This document shows positions 51,132-62,479 of a DNA stretch of 64,000 nt, one piece after another. The stretch's first letter is position 1, and every line of letters starts with the position of its first letter. A model generated the notes under the pieces. It saw nothing but the letters and a program-made list of their open reading frames with translations, searched no databases and was not told the DNA's origin. A program made the translations under genes and the position numbers. Source of the DNA: Micromonospora arborensis (GTDB taxonomy: Bacteria; Actinomycetota; Actinomycetes; Mycobacteriales; Micromonosporaceae). The DNA is taken from NCBI RefSeq assembly GCF_003205615.1, contig NZ_PYBV01000006.1:1-64000 (forward strand), given 5' to 3'.

Positions 51132-52043
51132 ATGGTGCAGTGGCGGGCACAGTTCGACGCGGAGGTGAGCTTCGCCAACGGCGGCGGGCTGAACACCGAG
51201 GGGTTCCGGCTGGACATCCCCGGTCCGGAGATCACCGACGACGACCTGGCGGCGTTGTTCGTGCGGCACCTCGGGCTGCTGATGGTCGCCGAGGTTCGGA
51301 TCAGCGCGAAGACGATCATCGAAGAGCCGCACAAGGGCGGCCGGGGTATCGCCGCCGACGAGTCCGGCTCCGATCGCCGGCTGGTCGAGCTGAGTCATGT
51401 GATCAGCGACGGGATGATCACCCTGCCCGGTTGGCCGGCACCGGAAATCACCGACTGGCTGACCTTCGCGGCATCCCGCGAGCGGTACGCGCCGGGCACC
51501 GAGTTCCACGTGGCCCGGATCAACATGATCGCCAACACCGGCACGTACCTGGACGCTCCCGCCCACCGCTGGGCCGGCGGCGACGACCTGGCCGGGGTGT
51601 CGCTGGACCGGCTCGCTGACCTACCCGGGGTGGTGGTCCGGGTGCCGGCCGGCACCCGCAGTGTGGACCGGCTGATGCTGGCACCGTACGAGGTGGCCGG
51701 GCGGGCGGTGCTGCTGCACACCGGGTGGGATGTGCACTTCGGCACCGAGCGGTACGGCGGGCCGGAGGCGCCGTACCTGACCGGGGACGCCGCCCAGGCG
51801 CTGGCCGACGCCGGCGCGGCCCTGGTCGGCATCGACTCGATCAACATCGACGACATGAGCCCGGCGGCCGGAGGCGTACGTCCCGCACACAGCACACTGC
51901 TCGCCGCCGGTATCCCGATCGTGGAGCACCTGACCGGCCTGGACGCGCTGCCGCCGAGCGGGTTCCGGTTCACCGCCGCCCCACCGATGGTGAGCGGCAT
52001 GGGCACCTTCCCCGTTCGCGCCTTCGCCGCCGTCAACCCCTGA
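51132..52043 (+). CDS. two-part protein: N-terminal module plus cyclase domain
   Basis: Protein of 303 aa. Residues 1-75 (FDAEVSFANGGGLNTEGFRLDIPG...EVRISAKTIIEEPHKGG) form a separate alpha/beta module I cannot name. From about residue 85 (LVELSHVISDGMITLPGWPAPEI) it is a cyclase/kynurenine formamidase-like domain. The usual metal motif HxGTHxDxPxH reads NTGTYLDAPAH, so two histidines are replaced by Asn and Tyr. The ATG at 51132 is the likely start. The family normally measures about 210-260 aa without the N-terminal module. Confidence 0.8.
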   Translation: MVQWRAQFDAEVSFANGGGLNTEGFRLDIPGPEITDDDLAALFVRHLGLLMVAEVRISAKTIIEEPHKGGRGIAADESGSDRRLVELSHVISDGMITLPGWPAPEITDWLTFAASRERYAPGTEFHVARINMIANTGTYLDAPAHRWAGGDDLAGVSLDRLADLPGVVVRVPAGTRSVDRLMLAPYEVAGRAVLLHTGWDVHFGTERYGGPEAPYLTGDAAQALADAGAALVGIDSINIDDMSPAAGGVRPAHSTLLAAGIPIVEHLTGLDALPPSGFRFTAAPPMVSGMGTFPVRAFAAVNP

Positions 52044-52102
52044 GGCCGCTGTCAATCCCGGAGGCCCCGGTGCAATCCCGGAGCCCCCACGCGCCGAACG
52101 CG

Positions 52103-53143
52103 TCAGTAACGCACCGCGATCCGGCGGTCGACCGCGTCGACCAGGATCTCGCCGCCGTACGGGATGATCAACTGCGGGTCGGTGTGTCCGAGGTCGACGT
52201 CGAAGACCACCACCGCGTCCGGGTTGTACGGCGTGAGTGCGCGGATGACCGCCTCCCGCTGGGCCGCGCCCCACGCCGACCGCTCCGGCACCGACAGTGG
52301 CCGGTCGAAGTCCCACGCCTTCGGCCGGCCCACCACGATCGCCGGGAAGGCGGCGAGCAGCCCTCGCTCCCCCATGTTCCGCACGATCCGGAACACCTCC
52401 TGGGCGCTGGGCATCTCCTGGGAGGTCTCGAAGAGCAGCACGGACCCGTCCAGCTCGGCGGCGGTCGGCACCCGGTCGGTGGCCATCAGCCAGTGCAGGA
52501 TCTCCAGGCAGCCACCCCAGGTGCGCCCTCGCACCACCCGTTGCGGCCCCTGCCACCGCCAGCCCTCGCCGGGCAGCATCTCCGGCTCGTACTCCAGCGT
52601 CTCGGGCTCGGTCCACGAGTTGGGCCGGTCGCCCCAGGCGGACGCGGGGGTCAGCTCGTACCAGTCGGAGCCGAACAGGGCGGCGCGCAGCGAGTCGAAC
52701 GTCAGCGGGTGCGGTGCACCCGGCCGGCCGAGGTGCACCAGCACCGAGCCGCCGTGGTACGCGACGATGCCCAGCCGGTACAGGTGGTTGAGCACGTTGG
52801 TGTTGTCGGAGTAGCCGAAGTAGGGCTTCGGATTGGCCCGCAGCACGTCGTCGTCGAGGTGCGGGGTGACCGTGATCAGGTCGTCCCCGCCGACCGTGGC
52901 CAAAACGGCGGTGATGCTCGGGTCGGCGAACGCGGCGGTCAGGTCACGGGCCCGGTCACGCGGGTCCGCCCCCATGACCCGGGTGGTCGGGTACTCCACC
53001 GGCTCCAGGCCGAACTCCTCGCGCAGCCGGCGCAGCCCCAACTCGTACACGTGGGGGAAGAGGGCGGGCAGGCCGGCGGACGGCGAGACGACCGCGACCC
53101 GGTCGCCCGGCCGCGGTTTCGTCGGGTAGTTCAGCGACTTCAT
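52103..53143 (-). CDS. S66 family LD-carboxypeptidase-like peptidase
   Basis: Serine peptidase of 346 aa in the LdcA/MccF family. The N-terminus VAVVSPSAGLPALFP and GGDDLITVTPHLDDDVLRANPKPYFGYSDNTN, the nucleophile region, are typical; the glutamate and histidine of the Ser-Glu-His triad fall in the C-terminal half (GGCLEILHWL and DLGHTDPQLIIPYGG). GYSDNTN suggests the MccF-like branch, active on nucleotide-peptides or muropeptides. TAGCGT lies six bases before the ATG (leaderless-type). It stands alone, convergent with the cyclase gene. Confidence 0.88.
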   Translation of the reverse strand: MKSLNYPTKPRPGDRVAVVSPSAGLPALFPHVYELGLRRLREEFGLEPVEYPTTRVMGADPRDRARDLTAAFADPSITAVLATVGGDDLITVTPHLDDDVLRANPKPYFGYSDNTNVLNHLYRLGIVAYHGGSVLVHLGRPGAPHPLTFDSLRAALFGSDWYELTPASAWGDRPNSWTEPETLEYEPEMLPGEGWRWQGPQRVVRGRTWGGCLEILHWLMATDRVPTAAELDGSVLLFETSQEMPSAQEVFRIVRNMGERGLLAAFPAIVVGRPKAWDFDRPLSVPERSAWGAAQREAVIRALTPYNPDAVVVFDVDLGHTDPQLIIPYGGEILVDAVDRRIAVRY

Positions 53144-53337
53144 GATCGAACGCTAGCCGCACGGCCAAATGATTTCCGCCCGGTGATTCACAAAACGGAC
53201 CACAGGCGGCCCGCTTCGGCCTTGGGCCGGGCCGCGGACGGTGGCTGAGATCACGTCGGAAAACGCCGTCTTGCGGACACTCGATCACCCGGGGGCCCTC
53301 CAGTCCACCGGTCCGCGCGGATACCATCCAGTAAGTC

Positions 53338-53351
53338 GGACAGCGCTGTCC
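53338..53351. promoter_or_regulatory. perfect 14-bp palindrome upstream of ppc
   Basis: GGACAGCGCTGTCC lies 27-40 bases before the ppc start and just after the -10-like TACCAT (53322-53327), where an operator would block transcription. The regulator is unknown. Confidence 0.4.
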
Positions 53352-53377
53352 TTCGTACCCACGCAAGGGAGCGCATC

Positions 53378-56164
<2,787 letters not shown>

Positions 56165-56177
56165 CCAACAGGTACGA

Positions 56178-56212
56178 GAACGGGCCCCGGTCGCTGCGAC
56201 CGGGGCCCGTTC
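56178..56212. terminator. very strong hairpin between ppc and the GGD-repeat gene
   Basis: A perfect 17-bp inverted repeat, 56178-56194 with 56196-56212, around a central T. It lies between convergent genes and should terminate both. Confidence 0.88.
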
Positions 56213-56232
56213 CGTAGGTCTGCGAACGACGG

Positions 56233-57087
56233 TCAGAAGTCGCCGCCGCCGAAATCCCCACCGCCGAAGTCGCCACCACCGAAGCCGCCACCGAAGTCGC
56301 CGCCGCCGTAGTCCCCACCGGCGTAATCGCCGCCGCCGTAGTCCCCACCGGCGTAGTCCCCACCGGCGTAGTCGCCGCCCTGGTCGCCGCCGCCGAAGTC
56401 CTGGTCGCCACCGTCCCCGCCCTGCTCGGCGCCGTCGCCGAAGCCCTCCTGATAGCCGGCGTCGTAGCCGTACCCGGGGTCGGCGAAGGCGGGCGAGAAC
56501 AGCGCGTCGGCGATCAGGATGCCGCCGAGCACACCCGCACCGGCGCCCAGCGCCGTCTTCCACCACGGTGTCGAATACCAGCCGGCCGGCACCGGTCGAC
56601 CCTGATAACGCCCACCGGGGTAGTAGTAGGGCGTTTCCCGGCCGGGCTGCGGACCCGCCCGGAAGGTCTGCCCCTGCACGTCGACCTCGCGCTCCTTGGT
56701 GAGCTGCCCGACGCCGCGGGCAGCCGCCAGCGTCGGCACCTCGGGACCCGGGTCGATGCCGAGCGCGGTACGCGCCGCCCGGATGTACGCCAGCCCCTCC
56801 AGCGCGGTCTCCCGGGCCAGCCCGAACTGGTGCGGCGTACGCGCCTGCTCCAGCTGCGAACCTGCCGCGTTGTACCGCTCACCGGCATCGGCCAGTGCCT
56901 GGCGCACCGCCGGCTCTTCGCCGTGCAGGTTCATCAACTGGCCGCCGAGGCGCTCGTACCACCGTTGCGCCTCCGCGCGGGCGTCGCCGAGCTGGGTGCG
57001 CTGACGGGCGCTGGCCTGGGCGCGGATGAGCGCCGCGGCACCCAGGGCGCCGACCAGCACGACGGCAAGGCACAACACAAGTTCCAT
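56233..57087 (-). CDS. membrane protein with GGD(Y/F) repeat tail
   Basis: Protein of 284 aa. A hydrophobic helix at 3-22, a helical region (25-110), a second helix (178-197) and a tail of GGDY, GGDF and similar units from about 222 to the last residue. The DNA repeats in 15-base units (GTAGTCCCCACCGGC type, minus-strand gene). No known domain in the body; tails of this kind in other proteins are disordered. ATG at 57087 follows TACGGT by seven bases (leaderless-type); the ORF to 58086 is antisense to rmuC. Function unknown. Confidence 0.8.
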   Translation of the reverse strand: MELVLCLAVVLVGALGAAALIRAQASARQRTQLGDARAEAQRWYERLGGQLMNLHGEEPAVRQALADAGERYNAAGSQLEQARTPHQFGLARETALEGLAYIRAARTALGIDPGPEVPTLAAARGVGQLTKEREVDVQGQTFRAGPQPGRETPYYYPGGRYQGRPVPAGWYSTPWWKTALGAGAGVLGGILIADALFSPAFADPGYGYDAGYQEGFGDGAEQGGDGGDQDFGGGDQGGDYAGGDYAGGDYGGGDYAGGDYGGGDFGGGFGGGDFGGGDFGGGDF

Positions 57088-57141
57088 ATCTCCGACCGTA
57101 CTCCCGGGTGTCTCGTCGTAGCCGTCTGGCAAGCTCCGGTG

Positions 57142-58305
57142 ATGGACGTCTCGACCCTGCTCCTGGTGATCGTGTGCCTCGGTGCCGGCGGGGCGGTGGG
57201 CTGGCTCGCGGCCCGGTCCCGGTCGGCTGCCGACATCGCCCGACTCGATGCCACCCTGGCCGCCACCCGGGAGGGCGAGGGCCGGCTGGAGCAGTCCATG
57301 CGGGCCCTGGGCTACGAGGCCACCGCGCAGTCCCAGGAGGCGGTGGCCCGAGCGGTCGCGCCGCTGCACGACACCCTGCGCCGCTACGAGCAGCGGGTGG
57401 CCGAGCTGGAGCACGACCGGGTCGACGCGTATGCCGAGCTGCGCGAGCAGGTCCGTTCGATGACCGCCGTCTCCGGTGAGTTGCGCACCGAGACCAAGCA
57501 ACTGGTGGCGGCGCTGCGGGCGCCGCAGGTGCGGGGCCGCTGGGGCGAGCACCAGCTGCGCCGGATCGTCGAGGCGGCCGGGATGCTGGAGCACTGCGAC
57601 TTCTCCGAGCAGGTCACGTCCGCCACCGACCAGCAGGTCGTCCGACCGGATCTGGTGGTTCGACTGCACGGCGGCCGATCGGTGGTGGTGGACGCCAAGG
57701 CACCGTTCGACGCGTACCTGACGGCCATGGAGGCCCGCGACGAGCGCGGCCGGGACACCCACCTCGACGCGCACGCCCGGCACCTGCGGGGGCACGTCGA
57801 CGCGTTGGCCGCCAAGTCCTACTGGTCGGCGTTCGACAACTCGCCGGAGTTCGTGGTGCTGTTCGTTCCCGCCGATCCGTTCCTCGACGTCGCGCTGCAA
57901 CGTGACCCGACGCTGCTGGAGCACGCCTTCACCCGCAACGTGGTGCTGGCCACGCCGGCCACGCTGGTCGCCCTGCTCCGGACGGTCGCCTACTCCTGGC
58001 GACAGGAGGCGCTGGCCCGAAACGCGCTCGCGGTGCACACCCTCGCCCGGGAGTTGTACGGCCGGCTCTCCACCCTGGGCGACCACGTGGGCAAGCTCGG
58101 GTCGTCGTTGGCCGGTGCGGTGACCGCGTACAACCGGGCGGTCGGCTCGCTGGAGGCCCGGGTGCTGGTCAGCGCACGCAAGCTCGCCGAGTTGGGCGTC
58201 TCGGACGAGGAGTTGGCCACGCCCGCGCAGGTCGAGTTGACGCCCCGGCAGCCGCAGGCGCCCGAGCTGGCCGATCCGGCCGACGACGGGGTCTCGGCCC
58301 GCTAG
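57142..58305 (+). CDS. rmuC: DNA recombination protein RmuC
   Basis: Membrane-anchored nuclease-fold protein of 387 aa. One N-terminal helix (about 4-24), a coiled coil (roughly 40-115), then the RmuC domain with the family signature GRWGEHQLRRIVEAAGM, VVVDAKAPFDAYLTAMEA and VLFVPADPFLDVALQRDP. Thought to limit rearrangements at inverted repeats. ATG at 57142; the open frame to 56830 is a shadow. Divergent from the GGD-repeat gene, 54 bp apart. Confidence 0.92.
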   Translation: MDVSTLLLVIVCLGAGGAVGWLAARSRSAADIARLDATLAATREGEGRLEQSMRALGYEATAQSQEAVARAVAPLHDTLRRYEQRVAELEHDRVDAYAELREQVRSMTAVSGELRTETKQLVAALRAPQVRGRWGEHQLRRIVEAAGMLEHCDFSEQVTSATDQQVVRPDLVVRLHGGRSVVVDAKAPFDAYLTAMEARDERGRDTHLDAHARHLRGHVDALAAKSYWSAFDNSPEFVVLFVPADPFLDVALQRDPTLLEHAFTRNVVLATPATLVALLRTVAYSWRQEALARNALAVHTLARELYGRLSTLGDHVGKLGSSLAGAVTAYNRAVGSLEARVLVSARKLAELGVSDEELATPAQVELTPRQPQAPELADPADDGVSAR

Positions 58306-58314
58306 GGCGGCTGG

Positions 58315-58749
58315 TCAGGACCGGTTGGCGCTCGCCACGACGAACGGGGTGCCCTGCTGGCAGGTGGTCATCATGCCGGGCTCGGCCCGGCCGGTGACCT
58401 CCACCCGCGTACCCGGCTTCAGCACGTCACGCGGCCCTCCGAGGAGCAGGTAGCCGTCGAGCAGTACGCAGTTGGGCTCCACGCCGCCCTGCACGGTGCC
58501 GGACAGGGTGGTGTCGCCGACCCCCGGTGGCGTGCTCGGACCGCCAGGCTTCGGGCCCGTTCGCGAGGTGGTCGGTGCGGGGTCGACGGTCGACGGCGGG
58601 GCGGTCGGGTCGGGCGTGGGCTGGCTGGTCACCGGCTGCGCTCCCGTCGGTGTCGGGGTGGGCGTGCCGCCTCCGGCGTCCTGGCTGCCGCAGGCGCTCA
58701 ACGCCACACAGACGGTCAGCGCGGCAACAGCGAGCCGATAGGTCCTCAT
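58315..58749 (-). CDS. small lipoprotein with Pro/Thr linker
   Basis: Protein of 144 aa. Lipoprotein signal with lipobox LSAC, a Thr/Pro-rich linker (about residues 25-72) and a C-terminal small beta domain (GVEPNCVLLDGYLLLGGPRDVLKPGTRVEVTGRAEPGMMTTCQQGTPFVV), which resembles OB-fold-like secreted domains. The function is unknown. It is convergent with rmuC (9-bp gap) and lies 40 bp downstream of ispH, on the same strand. Confidence 0.8.
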   Translation of the reverse strand: MRTYRLAVAALTVCVALSACGSQDAGGGTPTPTPTGAQPVTSQPTPDPTAPPSTVDPAPTTSRTGPKPGGPSTPPGVGDTTLSGTVQGGVEPNCVLLDGYLLLGGPRDVLKPGTRVEVTGRAEPGMMTTCQQGTPFVVASANRS

Positions 58750-58789
58750 GCCGAATCTGACGTAGGTGGGGCCGTGTCCGTTCCCGTGC

Positions 58790-59776
58790 TCAGCCGCGCG
58801 CCGCGGCGGCCTTCATGTCCCGCTTCAGCTCCTGCGGAAGCGAGAACGTGAGCCGCTCGTTGGCGGTGGTGATCTCCTCGACGTCGGCGAAGCCCCGTGC
58901 GGCGAGGTGCGCCAGCACCTCCTGGACGAGGTCGTCCGGGACGCTCGCGCCGGACGTCAGGCCGACCGTGCTGGCCCCCTCCAACCAGGCGTCGTCGATC
59001 TCGTGGGCGAAATCGACCAGGTGGCCGGCGCGGGCGCCCGCGTCCAGGGCGACCTCGACCAGGCGGACCGAGTTGGAGGAGTTCGTCGAGCCGACGACGA
59101 TCACCACGTCGCAGTCGGGCGCGATCTCCTTGACCACGTGCTGTCGGTTGGAGGTGGCGTAGCAGATGTCGTCGCTGGGCGGGGACTGCAGCAGCGGCAG
59201 TCGCTGCTTGAGCCGGGCCACCGTCTCCAGCGTCTCGTCGACCGAGAGCGTGGTCTGAGAGAGCCAGACGACCTTCTCCGGGTCACGGACGGTGATCTTG
59301 TCGGCGCCGTCCGGGCCGTCCACCAGCTGGATGTGAGCGGGGGCTTCACCGGCCGTGCCGATGACCTCTTCGTGCCCCTCGTGGCCGATGAGCAGGATGT
59401 CGTAGTCCTCGGCGGCGAACCGCTTCGCCTCGTGGTGCACCTTGGTGACCAGCGGGCAGGTCGCGTCGATCGCCTTCAGCGAACGCTCCTTGGCCTGCTC
59501 GTAGACCTCGGGAGCCACGCCGTGCGCGGAGAAGATGACGGTGGCTCCCACCGGCACCTCCTCGTTCTCATCCACGAAGATCGCGCCCTGGGCCTCCAGG
59601 GTCTGCACCACGTGCTTGTTGTGCACGATCTGCTTGCGTACGTAGATCGGGGCACCGTAGAGCTTCAGTGCCTCCTCGACGGTCTGCACCGCGCGGTCGA
59701 CGCCGGCGCAGTAGCCGCGGGGCTTGGCCAGGAGCACGCGCTTGCCGGTCCGTGGAGTCGCCTCAGCCTCAGTCAC
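58790..59776 (-). CDS. ispH: 4-hydroxy-3-methylbut-2-enyl diphosphate reductase IspH
   Basis: Last enzyme of the non-mevalonate isoprenoid pathway, 328 aa. The three cluster cysteines are C23 ([10 protein letters not shown]), C107 (DATCPLV) and C205 (DICYATSN). AHGV, the TTLSVDET segment and [12 protein letters not shown] are also conserved. GTG start with TACGAT six bases upstream (leaderless-type). It is divergent from xseA with a palindromic element between, the usual actinobacterial neighbour pair. Confidence 0.96.
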   Translation of the reverse strand: MTEAEATPRTGKRVLLAKPRGYCAGVDRAVQTVEEALKLYGAPIYVRKQIVHNKHVVQTLEAQGAIFVDENEEVPVGATVIFSAHGVAPEVYEQAKERSLKAIDATCPLVTKVHHEAKRFAAEDYDILLIGHEGHEEVIGTAGEAPAHIQLVDGPDGADKITVRDPEKVVWLSQTTLSVDETLETVARLKQRLPLLQSPPSDDICYATSNRQHVVKEIAPDCDVVIVVGSTNSSNSVRLVEVALDAGARAGHLVDFAHEIDDAWLEGASTVGLTSGASVPDDLVQEVLAHLAARGFADVEEITTANERLTFSLPQELKRDMKAAAARG

Positions 59777-59810
59777 CCGTCCATCGTACGTGCCGGATCT
59801 CAGACCCGAC

Positions 59811-59864
59811 GATCAAGAGGTTTGCGTCGGAAACGCGCCCGGACCTGACGCCAATCTCTTGATC
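59811..59864. repeat. extragenic palindrome, GATCAAGAGG family (copy 2)
   Basis: Arms 59811-59828 (GATCAAGAGGTTTGCGTC) and 59847-59864 match at 16 of 18 positions with an 18-base loop. The left arm is identical to the element at 44881. It lies between ispH and xseA, divergent, with its right end 14 bases before the xseA -10 box. Confidence 0.8.
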
Positions 59865-59878
59865 ACCGTGCGGGTCCG

Positions 59879-59884
59879 TAGGGT
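59879..59884 (+). promoter_or_regulatory. -10 box of xseA (leaderless-type)
   Basis: TAGGGT ends six bases before the GTG start of xseA. There is no Shine-Dalgarno. The -35 region falls in the right arm of the palindrome at 59811-59864. Confidence 0.5.
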
Positions 59885-59890
59885 GGGCGG

Positions 59891-61117
59891 GTGAGCACGG
59901 ACGGGGCGCGGGTCGGCAGCAGCAGCGCGGAGGAACCTTGGCCGGTGCGGGTGGTCAGCCAGAAGGTGGGGGCCTGGATCGCCAAGCTCGGCTGGGTGTG
60001 GGTGGACGGGCAGGTCGCGCAGATCAGCCGCCGCCCCGGAGCCAGCACCGTTTTCCTCACCCTGCGTGACCCGTCGGCCGACCTGAGCCTGACCGTCACC
60101 ACCAACCGGGACGTACTGGACGCCGGGGCACCGGAGTTGCGTGAGGGCGCCCGGGTGGTGCTGCACGCCAAGCCGGAGTTCTACGCCGCCCGGGGCACGC
60201 TGAGCCTGCGCGCCGACGAGATCCGCCAGGTGGGGCTCGGGGAACTGCTGGCCCGGCTGGAGAAGCTCAAGAAGCTACTCGCGGCCGAAGGGCTCTTCGA
60301 CCGTGCCCGCAAGCGCCGGCTGCCGTTCCTGCCCGGCCGGATCGGGCTCATCACCGGTCGCGCGTCGGCAGCGGAGCGGGACGTGCTGACAAATGCCCGA
60401 CGACGCTGGCCCGCGGTGGAGTTCCGCACTGTCAACGTGGCCGTGCAGGGCCCGTCCGCGGTGCCGCAGATCGTCGACGCGCTCAAGGTGCTGGACGCCG
60501 ACCCGAGCATCGACGTGATCATCATCGCCCGGGGCGGCGGCGGCATCGAGGACCTGCTGCCCTTCTCCGACGAGGCGCTCTGCCGCGCGGTGTTCGGCTG
60601 TCGTACTCCGGTGGTCAGCGCCATCGGCCACGAGACGGACGCTCCGCTGATCGACTACGTCGCCGACGTCCGCGCCTCCACCCCGACCGACGCGGCCAAG
60701 CGGGTGGTCCCCGACCTCACCGAGGAGGTACGCCTCATCGGCCAGGCCCGGCACCGCCTCGAACGGGCGGTGCGCAACCTGGTCGACCGCGAGACGCACC
60801 GGCTCGACGGGCTGCGGTCCCGGCCGGTGCTGGCCCGACCCCAGGTGATGGTGGAGCATCGGTCGACCGAGCTGGCCGCGTTGCGCCAACGGGCCGGCCG
60901 CTGCCTGGAGCACCGGCTCGCCGCCGCCGACGACGACCTGCGCCACACCCTCGCCCGGCTGCGGGCGCTCTCCCCCGCCGCCACCCTCGACCGGGGGTAC
61001 GCGATCGTGCAGCGTGCGGACGGTCACGTCGTCCGCGCGGCGGCGGACGTCGGCAAGGGCGACCCGTTGCGGGTACGGCTGGCCGACGGCGAGCTGACCG
61101 CCACGGTCGACGGTTGA
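59891..61117 (+). CDS. xseA: exodeoxyribonuclease VII large subunit
   Basis: Large subunit of the ssDNA exonuclease, 408 aa. The N-terminal OB-fold ([35 protein letters not shown]), then [62 protein letters not shown], a coiled coil and the small C-terminal domain ([15 protein letters not shown]) are all present. GTG start, leaderless-type promoter. It forms the pair with xseB 36 bases downstream. Confidence 0.95.
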   Translation: MSTDGARVGSSSAEEPWPVRVVSQKVGAWIAKLGWVWVDGQVAQISRRPGASTVFLTLRDPSADLSLTVTTNRDVLDAGAPELREGARVVLHAKPEFYAARGTLSLRADEIRQVGLGELLARLEKLKKLLAAEGLFDRARKRRLPFLPGRIGLITGRASAAERDVLTNARRRWPAVEFRTVNVAVQGPSAVPQIVDALKVLDADPSIDVIIIARGGGGIEDLLPFSDEALCRAVFGCRTPVVSAIGHETDAPLIDYVADVRASTPTDAAKRVVPDLTEEVRLIGQARHRLERAVRNLVDRETHRLDGLRSRPVLARPQVMVEHRSTELAALRQRAGRCLEHRLAAADDDLRHTLARLRALSPAATLDRGYAIVQRADGHVVRAAADVGKGDPLRVRLADGELTATVDG

Positions 61118-61153
61118 GTGGCGACGCGGTGACCCGGGGAGTGGTGTGCTGAG

Positions 61154-61384
61154 ATGGACGCGATGACTGACGACACGAAGGCCGGGCCGGACGAGCGGCT
61201 CAGTTACGAGCAGGCCCGCGCCGAGCTGGCCTCGGTGGTCGAGCGGCTGGAAGCCGGCGGCACGTCCCTGGAGGAGTCGCTGGCGCTCTGGGAGCGCGGC
61301 GAGGCGCTGGCGGTGATCTGCCAACGCTGGCTGGATGGCGCGCGGGCGCGGATCGACGCCGCCCGGCAGGAGCCCGCTTCCTGA
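61154..61384 (+). CDS. xseB: exodeoxyribonuclease VII small subunit
   Basis: Small helical subunit, 76 aa, with the family segment YEQARAELASVVERLEAGGTSLEESLALWERGEAL. It binds XseA. The ATG at 61154 or 61163 (MTDDTK) are both possible. The short distance to xseA indicates co-transcription. A strong hairpin follows. Confidence 0.93.
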   Translation: MDAMTDDTKAGPDERLSYEQARAELASVVERLEAGGTSLEESLALWERGEALAVICQRWLDGARARIDAARQEPAS

Positions 61385-61390
61385 CCCGCC

Positions 61391-61416
61391 GGTGGGGCGG
61401 CCGAAGCCGCCCCACC
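61391..61416. terminator. hairpin between xseB and the LppX-like gene
   Basis: A perfect 11-bp stem, GGTGGGGCGGC (61391-61401) with GCCGCCCCACC (61406-61416), closed by a CGAA tetraloop. Convergent genes on both sides, so bidirectional. Confidence 0.85.
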
Positions 61417-61424
61417 CACGTACG

Positions 61425-62276
61425 TCAGTTGAACAGGCTGTACAGCTCGGCCGGCGCCTCGACGACCTGGTCGGCCGGCGGCTTCTGCGCGGCGGTGGCG
61501 GCACCGTAGTCGGAGTACGTCATCCGGATCTCCTGGGCGGCGGTCTGCCCGGCGGCCGGCAACTGAAGCACCAGCTCGCTGAGGCGGCCCTGCGGGTCCA
61601 CCTTCGCGGTGAACGGGACCGTCTTCGCCTGGGTCCCCAGCGCGGCGATCGTGGCGGCGTTCAGCGAGCCCGCCTCGGCGGCCTTGGTGACGTCGATGGT
61701 GCCGGCGTACGCGCCGGTGCCGGTGCTGCGTACCTCGGTGATGCCCTGCGTCAGGACGGCACTTCCGGCCGGGTCGACCTTTTCGAAGTCGAAGCCGAGG
61801 CTGCGGTTGCCCTTGATCCGGGTCTGGTCGAGGTGCTGGTACTTGCCGAGGTTGAGCTGCTTGATGGCGGGCAGGTTCTTGGCAGCGGGGCCGGTCAGCT
61901 CCAGCTTCACCCAGCTGTCCGGCTTGTAGTGGATGAGATCGAGCTTCATCGTCAGGTCGGATGAGGGGCCGCCGATCGCGACCTTCATCGCGGCGCTCTG
62001 GCTCGGCTGGTGCACCTGACCCTCGGCCGTCGAGCCGGCCCCCGCGAGGGTGAACCGGAAGTTGCCGCTGCTGATCTCCTTGGTGGAGTCGAGCAGGGCC
62101 TGCTTGGCGTCGCCCGCCACCGGCGCGCCGCCGGACGGGCTCGCCGTGCCGGACGCGGTCGCCGTCGGGGAGGCGGTCGATCCCGGGGTGCCGGTTCCAT
62201 TGCTGGCGCAGGCGGCCAGCCCGGGCGTGAGCAGAGCGGCGGCTACCAGGCCGACGCCGAGTCGTCGAACAGTCAT
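61425..62276 (-). CDS. LppX/LprAFG family lipoprotein
   Basis: Cell-envelope lipoprotein of 283 aa. Signal peptide with lipobox LAAC, a Ser/Thr-rich linker (about residues 27-55), then a beta-sheet domain of the LppX/LprG type (ALLDSTKEISSGNFRFTLAGAGSTAEGQVHQP...LNLGKYQHLDQTRIKGN). Mycobacterial relatives carry lipids such as triacylglycerol or phthiocerol dimycocerosates; the cargo here is unknown. GGGAG lies before the ATG. Confidence 0.85.
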   Translation of the reverse strand: MTVRRLGVGLVAAALLTPGLAACASNGTGTPGSTASPTATASGTASPSGGAPVAGDAKQALLDSTKEISSGNFRFTLAGAGSTAEGQVHQPSQSAAMKVAIGGPSSDLTMKLDLIHYKPDSWVKLELTGPAAKNLPAIKQLNLGKYQHLDQTRIKGNRSLGFDFEKVDPAGSAVLTQGITEVRSTGTGAYAGTIDVTKAAEAGSLNAATIAALGTQAKTVPFTAKVDPQGRLSELVLQLPAAGQTAAQEIRMTYSDYGAATAAQKPPADQVVEAPAELYSLFN

Positions 62277-62479
62277 GTGTGTCTCCCAAGGGGGTCACCC
62301 GACGACCTGGACGGCGCCGGAAACCGGGCGACGCGGCAGCACCGTCGGCCACGTCGCGCGACCCGGGCCGAGCAGCGCGCCCGGATCACTCCCTCTCTGT
62401 TCCCTGTTGACGCGTCGGACAATCACCCGTCTGTCCGGTTGCCCCGGCCACGGGGTCCGTCGAACGGTCGAGCCCCAGG

